Part shown: positions 61,001-64,000 of the stretch, one piece after another | How the letters are laid out: every line of letters begins with the position of its first letter | Numbering within the stretch: the first letter of the stretch is position 1 | Origin: Lentzea pudingi | GTDB taxonomy: Bacteria; Actinomycetota; Actinomycetes; Mycobacteriales; Pseudonocardiaceae | Length of the DNA: 64,000 nt | Reading direction: 5' to 3' | NCBI RefSeq assembly: GCF_014646255.1 | Contig: NZ_BMNC01000017.1 | Span: forward strand, 62,001 to 126,000 | The notes under the pieces: generated by a model | What the model was told of the DNA's origin: nothing | The model's database searches: none | What the model saw: the letters and a program-made list of their open reading frames with translations, nothing else | Program-made: the position numbers and the translations under genes

Positions 61001-61715
61001 GACCAAGCGCATCGACGAGGTCGAGCTGGGTGATCAGGTGCTCGCCACGGACCCGGTGACGGGCGAGTCCGGAGCCCGCGAGGTGGTCGCGACGATCATC
61101 GGCCAGGGTTACAAGGACCTCGTCGAGATCGAGATCGGTGACGACAGGATCGTCGCGACGGATCAGCACCCGTTCTGGCTGCTCGACGACGAGGAATGGG
61201 TCGACGCCAAGGACCTGCACGTGGGTTCGGCGCTCCGGACGTCGGCGGGCACGCGGGTCGAGATCACCGCCGTCAGGAAGTGGACCGCGGTCGAACGCGT
61301 GCACAACCTGACCGTGGACGGCATTCACACCTACCACGTGCTGGCCGGTGCCCGTTCCGTTCTCGTGCACAACTCGGGTCCCTGTGACCCGGTGGTGGCG
61401 AACGGTGCTTCGTTGGAAGGGATTTCGCCGTCCGAGATGAGGAGGATCCAGAACGCCGCCAACAGTCGCGGTGTGAGCATCTCGGTGGTCGGCAGCAGGG
61501 TCAAGGGACCCAGGTCGGACGCCAACCCGAAGGGCTACGGGCCCGGATCGGACTGGGACTACGTGATCACCGGTGCCAATGCCCGTCTCAGGAGCAGAAT
61601 CGCCAGCTCTCTCCCTCGCTTGGATGTAACGGCGGGAGTGGGCAGGCGGTCGGATATCTTCAAGGGGAAGCTCATCGAAGGCGAACCGAGCATCACCTTC
61701 CACCCACAGGGATGA
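55026..61715 (+). CDS. Rhs/YD-repeat polymorphic toxin with Hint domain and nucleotidyltransferase-like tip
   Basis: 2229 residues with a signal peptide (about 1-36). An N-terminal SpvB/TcaC-like region (about 220-620; PLRVPPSLGGPAPSLTLAYSS) precedes many YD repeats (about 950-1650; YDGAGRELV, YDTRGRQIAAVDPDKG). The Rhs core is complete (about 1660-1796; GAREYDPKLGRFISVDPI, NAYVYANNSPI). A pretoxin Hint domain (about 1978-2115) opens with NSFTGDTQVLMADGT and ends HTYHVLAGARSVLVHN. The last 110 residues are the toxin tip, with GSRVKG at about 2155 and GSDWDYVI at about 2176, i.e. GS ... DxD as in nucleotidyltransferases. An immunity gene overlaps by 4 bases. It probably acts in contact-dependent antagonism. 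Confidence 0.92.
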   Translation: MPTALPRRGLAVALVASLVTTVLSATPPTAVAAPYTPPAPAKERVIKGKTAGAAKNEDTRTGKAFTGSAPVWPKAAVAEVPLGASASKVIGTPLTVASADATATARAAKPKVRIETFDREKTRKAGVEGLLFKVSGGAAKVEVDYSSFRWAYGGDWASRLRLVELPECALSTPDKPECAAKPVASRNDTAKNKVTAAQASPAAATFMALTAGTSSGSGSYEATSLSPSATWSAGGNTGGFHWNYPLRVPPSLGGPAPSLTLAYSSASVDGRMAASNNQPSWIGEGFDLGGNFIERKYVGCAGDMADGARNTTETGDMCWRNENATLSMTGHGGELIKEAGDSNRWRLRNDDGTRVEFRTGADNGARNGEHWVVTTKDGTQHWFGRGAQSVLNVPVAGNHAGEPCAATLFKDSFCAQPWRWNLEYVVDTHNNTMTYSYDKETNKYGRNNSRTDVVEYDRASVLKQIDYGTRGDRTETAPMQVVLEPADRCLADCGTKDAAHWPDTPWDQECTGSPCNFSSPTFWGTKRLASVTTKTGGNAVEKWTLTHSFPDPGDGTRAGLWLDKISRVGLVGQQTTTPDVRFLGIQLSNRVDTHSDQLAAMKWWRLKTIFTESGGQIDVTYSDPDCVPGSRMPDQNALQDNKLRCYPVRWTPPGDPAPIWDYFHKYVVNSMTESDLTGGSVRVLTQYEYVGDPAWHYSDDDGFVKAEDKTWSVWRGYGAVKTRLGDPGEQTLTERRYFRGMHGDKMPSGTREVTLPAITVGAVAAVNDEDAFAGMMREEIIHNGPGGAEVSATVTGPWQSEPTASRTINDVTVHARYVQSASKHTRVALDSGRGFRTTTQVTDFDQTYGQATQTEDRGDDAATGDEKCVLIDYVRNTSAWVTDKVSRKRDYLVDCAKAKAETGLQDADIAGDLKTYYDGQGHGVAPTLGDPTRSETLKSYVGATAAYLTESSTERDVYGRVTKLTDPKGTLSTAYTPALGGPVTEVTTTNTLGWVTKTAVEPAWGSPVSTTDPNDQKAFIEYDGLGRTTAVWKPGQAKAGRLAYKKFSYLQRTDQPSVVTSSVMVNGQYVASRELYDGLLRPRQAQKPDASGTASNTVITDTHYDSAGRAKRANNPYNAAFTPNDSLFVPTDTIPSATTTQYDGAGRELVTVLKKNVPVASPGGDELFRTTTYYAGDRTDTTPPAGGVVTSTLLDAQGRKSELRQYHSGVVAGAATGFDATKYTYDRKGQLTEVVHPSGKKWQYSYDTRGRQIAAVDPDKGASESSYDDADQLVSSKDARGHVLVNTYDALGRKTSTRDDSATGTARLEWFYDTLSSGISVKGAQVKSVRHDALGDYVSEHKRMRPQDFLPTSTDVTIPAGETGLAGTYNYVYTYNDDDQLQSTRVPALGELKVETLEYEYDALGQLKKQNSGYSTTPMAGFVPVTGYTPLGELAAYELRSGTSANAVNVVRNYDPATRRLNQIKTARTTGPTDVADVSYSHDWAGNVTRVSDSVSSDTQCFRADHLRRLTEAWTPTSGNCATDPTDTGLGGPSKYWQTYTYDLAGDRTKLVEHATSDGTRTTDYTMTPGKHSVAKTVTKDNAGTRQATYTYDAAGNTLTRPSPGGATQTTTWDREGRPATTTDETGQSSYVYDANGNRLIRRDPAGRTLYLPGQELRYTTPANTKSATRYYAHAGQTIAMRTSTGLTWMTSDQHGTAQNTINASNQAVSTRRTTPFGEVRGNTGVWPAKLDKGFVGGTLDNTGLTHIGAREYDPKLGRFISVDPIMDLADPRQWNAYVYANNSPISFSDPTGLYCDSCNFYDDRKNPTSAAGHEVGCGYSTNGLCGPTGSGVSEQDHRQEQQQQYEWASGTGDGSNQPIIYGHRLPTAEEMKRGPIFGAPVMMAPGETYAQAVKHWATYLCRSSNPGAGFCEWSYTVGNKPANGLDAVFVVIGAVGLAAGGAGGSAARGAAAASKEASWLSRAAQTVGRGCKTGSGNSFTGDTQVLMADGTTKRIDEVELGDQVLATDPVTGESGAREVVATIIGQGYKDLVEIEIGDDRIVATDQHPFWLLDDEEWVDAKDLHVGSALRTSAGTRVEITAVRKWTAVERVHNLTVDGIHTYHVLAGARSVLVHNSGPCDPVVANGASLEGISPSEMRRIQNAANSRGVSISVVGSRVKGPRSDANPKGYGPGSDWDYVITGANARLRSRIASSLPRLDVTAGVGRRSDIFKGKLIEGEPSITFHPQG

Positions 61716-61996
61716 CAGTGGACAAATCGATTGAACCCGCCGAGGTGCTGGCGGTGGACGGTAACTTCGCCGTGGTTCAGCTGCCCGGCAGGAACTTTCC
61801 CGCCGCAGCGATCCAGGGGGATTCCCTGAGCGTGCTCCGAGACACGATCAAGGAGCTTTCCGAGTGCATCGCCGAAGGTGATCTCGACGAGGCCAAGTAT
61901 CCGCTCGCGGAGATCGAGTCCGTCATTTCGGCGATGATGTCCACGTACGAGGACGCTTCTCGGGTACGCGGGTTCAAGCTGCCCTACGCCACCTGA
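61712..61996 (+). CDS. Putative immunity protein for the Rhs toxin (DUF6959-like)
   Basis: 94 residues; the ATG overlaps the toxin stop (ATGA). The pattern AEVLAVDGNFAVVQLPGRNFPAAAIQGDSL followed by a helical acidic part (DTIKELSECIAEGDLDEAKY) resembles DUF6959 proteins found after polymorphic toxins; this name is from memory. It is small, acidic, without a signal peptide, and thus cytosolic as expected for an antidote to an intracellular nucleotidyltransferase. Confidence 0.78.
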   Translation: MTVDKSIEPAEVLAVDGNFAVVQLPGRNFPAAAIQGDSLSVLRDTIKELSECIAEGDLDEAKYPLAEIESVISAMMSTYEDASRVRGFKLPYAT

Positions 61997-62134
61997 TCGT
62001 GGTGAGAGGTCGGTTGTGATGTGGCGGGGGTGGTGCTCATGGCGAGCGCTGCCCCGTCCGCGTCGGATACACGGACAGAACGTGCCGACCGCGACCACGA
62101 TCATGGCGCGCTGCCCCGGTCATTCTTTGGGGTG

Positions 62135-62965
62135 ATGATCTTCGGTGGACGACCGTCCACACGGGATGATCATGGTGTGGCGCTGGGACCTGAGTCGGTG
62201 ACGTGGCGGCTCGGCTGGTACACCCGGTTCGAGCTGGTGGTGCTGGGCCGCGCGGTGCTGATGCAGGTCGCGCACCCGGTCATCGCCGCTGCGGTGCGCG
62301 ACGGCTATCGGGCTGATCCGTTCGCGCGGCTGACGGGGACCATCACCTCGTCGCAGCTGCGGTTGTTCGGTGGTGAGCTGGCCGAGCGGGAGGCGGAACG
62401 GTTGTTGCGCGCCCACGCCCGGATTCCCGGCGCGGACGAGGAGTTGTTCCGGTGGGTGCACGCGACGAGTTTCGACTCGTTGCTCATGGCGTACCGGTTG
62501 CTGCGGGCCCGGATGCCCGCGATTCACGAGGAACGGCTGTACCGCGAGTGGCGGGAGACGGGGGAGACTCTCGGCATCAGGTCGATGCCGGGTGATCTCA
62601 CCGCGTTGCGCGAGTACGTGGACGAGGTGGTCGCCACGCAGCTCGAGCCGACCGACGGGGTGGACGGGCTGTTGGAGGCGTTCGAGTTGCGGACCGGCAA
62701 GGCGCCGGGTTCCGAGCACGTGCCCAGTGCGTTGTGGCCGTTGGTGCGGCCCGTGGCGGCGCGGGTGCTGCCGGACTTCGCCGTCGGCACGTTGCCGGAG
62801 GCGTTGCGGGACAAGCTCGGTCTGGAGTGGACGGACGCGGACGGGCGCAGGCTGCGCCGGTGGATCCGGATGATCCGGGTGGTGTCCGCGATCGTCCCGG
62901 CGAGCCTGCTGCACTACCCGATGCCGTACCAGGCGATGCTCAGTGCGCGATCATCACGTGCTTGA
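62135..62965 (+). CDS. Oxygenase MpaB/DUF2236-family protein
   Basis: 276 residues from the ATG at 62135; GTG 62177 is an alternative, and the frame is open further up but that part has no conserved character. The family pattern is clear: GPESVTWRLGW, VLLGRAVLMQVAHPVIAAAVRDG, DPFARLTGTI and VHATSFDSLLMAYRLL. The family includes heme-dependent latex-clearing protein and MpaB; the His in QVAHP is a possible ligand, but this is not proven here. It overlaps the convergent dehydrogenase by 26 bases. Confidence 0.82.
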   Translation: MIFGGRPSTRDDHGVALGPESVTWRLGWYTRFELVVLGRAVLMQVAHPVIAAAVRDGYRADPFARLTGTITSSQLRLFGGELAEREAERLLRAHARIPGADEELFRWVHATSFDSLLMAYRLLRARMPAIHEERLYREWRETGETLGIRSMPGDLTALREYVDEVVATQLEPTDGVDGLLEAFELRTGKAPGSEHVPSALWPLVRPVAARVLPDFAVGTLPEALRDKLGLEWTDADGRRLRRWIRMIRVVSAIVPASLLHYPMPYQAMLSARSSRA

Positions 62966-64000
62966 CGCGCGTGTAGTCCTCCAGGCCGTGCATCGACAGG
63001 TCCTTGCCGTAGCCCGAGGCGCCGAAACCGCCGTGTGGCATCTCGGCTGCGACGAGGCCGTGCGTGTTCACCCAGACGATGCCGAAGTCGAGGCGTGCGG
63101 TCAGTGAGGCCACACGGCTGGTGTCACGGGTCCAGATCGACGACGCCAGGCCCTGGGGGACGCCGTTGGCCAGAGCGATCGCCTCGTCGTCGGAACCGAA
63201 CCGCTGCACGGTGATCAGCGGGGCGAACGCCTCCTCCTGCACCAGTTCGTCGTTCTGGGAGAGGCCGGAGACGACCGTCGGCTCCAGGAAGAAGCCCGCG
63301 GAGCCGTGCCGCTTCCCTCCACAGTGGACGAGACCGGGCGAGCGGGACAGCAGGCCGAGCACGCGGTCGAGTTGGGCCTGGCTGTTCAGCGGCCCGAAGT
63401 CCACACCGGGAACAGCAGCCGAAGCCGCTTTCACAAGAGCCGCCACGAACTCGTCGTGCACGGCGGAGTGCACGAGAACACGAGAAGCGGCGGTGCAGTC
63501 CTGGCCCGCGTTGTAGAACGCGGCACCGACGATGCCCTCCGCCGCGGCGGTGACGTCCACGTCGTCGAACACCAGGACCGGCGCGTTGCCGCCGAGTTCG
63601 AGGTGCGTGCGCTTCACGGTCGCGGCGGCGCTGCGGGCCACCTCGACGCCGGCGCGGGTGGAGCCGGTCAGCGACACCATGGCGGGCACGGGGTGCTCGA
63701 CCAGCAGCCGGCCGGTGTCGCGGTCGCCGAGCACGACGTTGAACACGCCCGGCGGCAGCACGGAGGAGGCCAGCGTCGCGAGCAGCACCGTGGACGACGG
63801 CGTGGTGTCGGCGGGCTTGAGCACCACGGTGTTGCCCGCGGCCAGTGCCGGCGCGATCTTCCACACGGCCATCATCAGCGGGTAGTTCCACGGCGTGATC
63901 TGCGCGATCACCCCGACGGCCTCACGCCGCTGGTACGAGGTGTGGCCCGGGACGTACTCACCCGCGGCGGCGGTGCCCAGCGCACGGGCGGCACCGGCGA
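62940..64000 (-). CDS. Aminobutyraldehyde-type NAD(P)-dependent aldehyde dehydrogenase, 5' end outside the window
   Basis: 353 codons are inside the window; the N-terminus lies beyond 64000. Motifs are GHTSYQRREAVGVIAQITPWNYPLMMA, the cofactor-binding VSLTGSTRAGVEVA, the catalytic Glu in LELGGNAPVLV and Cys in NAGQDCTAASRVLV, and the end SMHGLEDYTRVKHVMI. The PWNYPLMMA and YTRVKHV motifs are those of gamma-aminobutyraldehyde dehydrogenases (PatD-like), used in putrescine breakdown. The frame runs to the edge without a start that fits the family, so it is truncated by the window only. Confidence 0.92.
   Translation of the reverse strand, partial: AGAARALGTAAAGEYVPGHTSYQRREAVGVIAQITPWNYPLMMAVWKIAPALAAGNTVVLKPADTTPSSTVLLATLASSVLPPGVFNVVLGDRDTGRLLVEHPVPAMVSLTGSTRAGVEVARSAAATVKRTHLELGGNAPVLVFDDVDVTAAAEGIVGAAFYNAGQDCTAASRVLVHSAVHDEFVAALVKAASAAVPGVDFGPLNSQAQLDRVLGLLSRSPGLVHCGGKRHGSAGFFLEPTVVSGLSQNDELVQEEAFAPLITVQRFGSDDEAIALANGVPQGLASSIWTRDTSRVASLTARLDFGIVWVNTHGLVAAEMPHGGFGASGYGKDLSMHGLEDYTRVKHVMIAH

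Noticed and set aside
1..64000. CRISPR arrays, tRNA/rRNA genes, insertion sequences and riboswitches
   Set aside because: No regularly spaced direct repeats, cloverleaf-like sequences, transposase motifs or conserved aptamer cores were found on reading; absence is by eye, not by covariance models.

Overview
The window is 64 kb of very GC-rich DNA with strong G/C third-position bias, frequent GTG starts, ATGA/GTGA stop-start overlaps and RskA-, NarL-, LacI- and GntR-type regulators. This points to a filamentous actinomycete; the gene mix suggests a member of the Pseudonocardiaceae (Lentzea/Saccharothrix/Amycolatopsis-like), which is an inference from content only. I saw no tRNA, rRNA, CRISPR array, transposase or integrase.

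Layout. (1) 1-6.05 kb: end of a branched-chain-type ABC uptake operon (ATPases, two permeases, binding lipoprotein) with an acyl-CoA synthetase embedded in it. (2) 6.1-29.6 kb: a contractile injection system (eCIS, phage-tail-like particle). Its first part (DUF4255 cap protein, AAA+ ATPase, DUF4157 protein) is separated from the structural operon (sheath, tubes, LysM tube protein, VgrG-like spike, PAAR tip, gp25, baseplate J, tail protein I) by a minus-strand block of three genes (TolB-like, MFS, secreted phosphoesterase). The structural operon also encodes a 712-residue protein with about 28 Gln-Arg repeats and ends with three envelope proteins. A 16-bp inverted repeat, CTGCCC-N4-GGGCAG or a one-mismatch variant, precedes each eCIS transcription unit. 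(3) 29.6-31.5 kb: an orphan LuxR-type regulator and a NarL-type two-component pair, candidate controllers of the eCIS.

(4) 31.7-36 kb: a possible gene remnant, a PHP-domain protein, a secreted tripeptidyl-aminopeptidase-like hydrolase and a stand-alone MASE1 membrane protein. (5) 36.1-40.1 kb: a molybdopterin oxidoreductase and acyl-CoA ligase operon behind two TACC-N4-GGTA palindromes. (6) 40.3-45.6 kb: a LacI regulator divergent from an alpha/beta hydrolase that is broken by an in-frame amber codon, then a sugar-acid catabolic operon (GntR, DHDPS-family, IlvD/Edd). (7) 45.6-48.8 kb: an ECF sigma factor, its zinc-finger anti-sigma factor, and an upstream anti-sigma paralog without the zinc finger. 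The sigma gene and the paralog share a TGAACC-N16-CGT promoter, so they probably form one regulon; a DUF1996 protein lies between them.

(8) 48.8-49.7 kb: a quinone-oxidoreductase-like gene with a MerR-style 19-bp-spacer promoter and probably leaderless mRNA. (9) 50-62 kb: a secreted LamG/FG-GAP protein, then a 2229-residue Rhs/YD-repeat polymorphic toxin with a Hint domain and a nucleotidyltransferase-like toxin tip, and its small overlapping immunity gene. (10) 62.1-64 kb: an MpaB/DUF2236 oxygenase and a partial aminobutyraldehyde-type dehydrogenase. The two systems most worth attention are the eCIS with its putative three-site operator and repeat protein, and the sigma/anti-sigma/paralog regulon. 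All names rest on reading motifs by eye; no database search was run.
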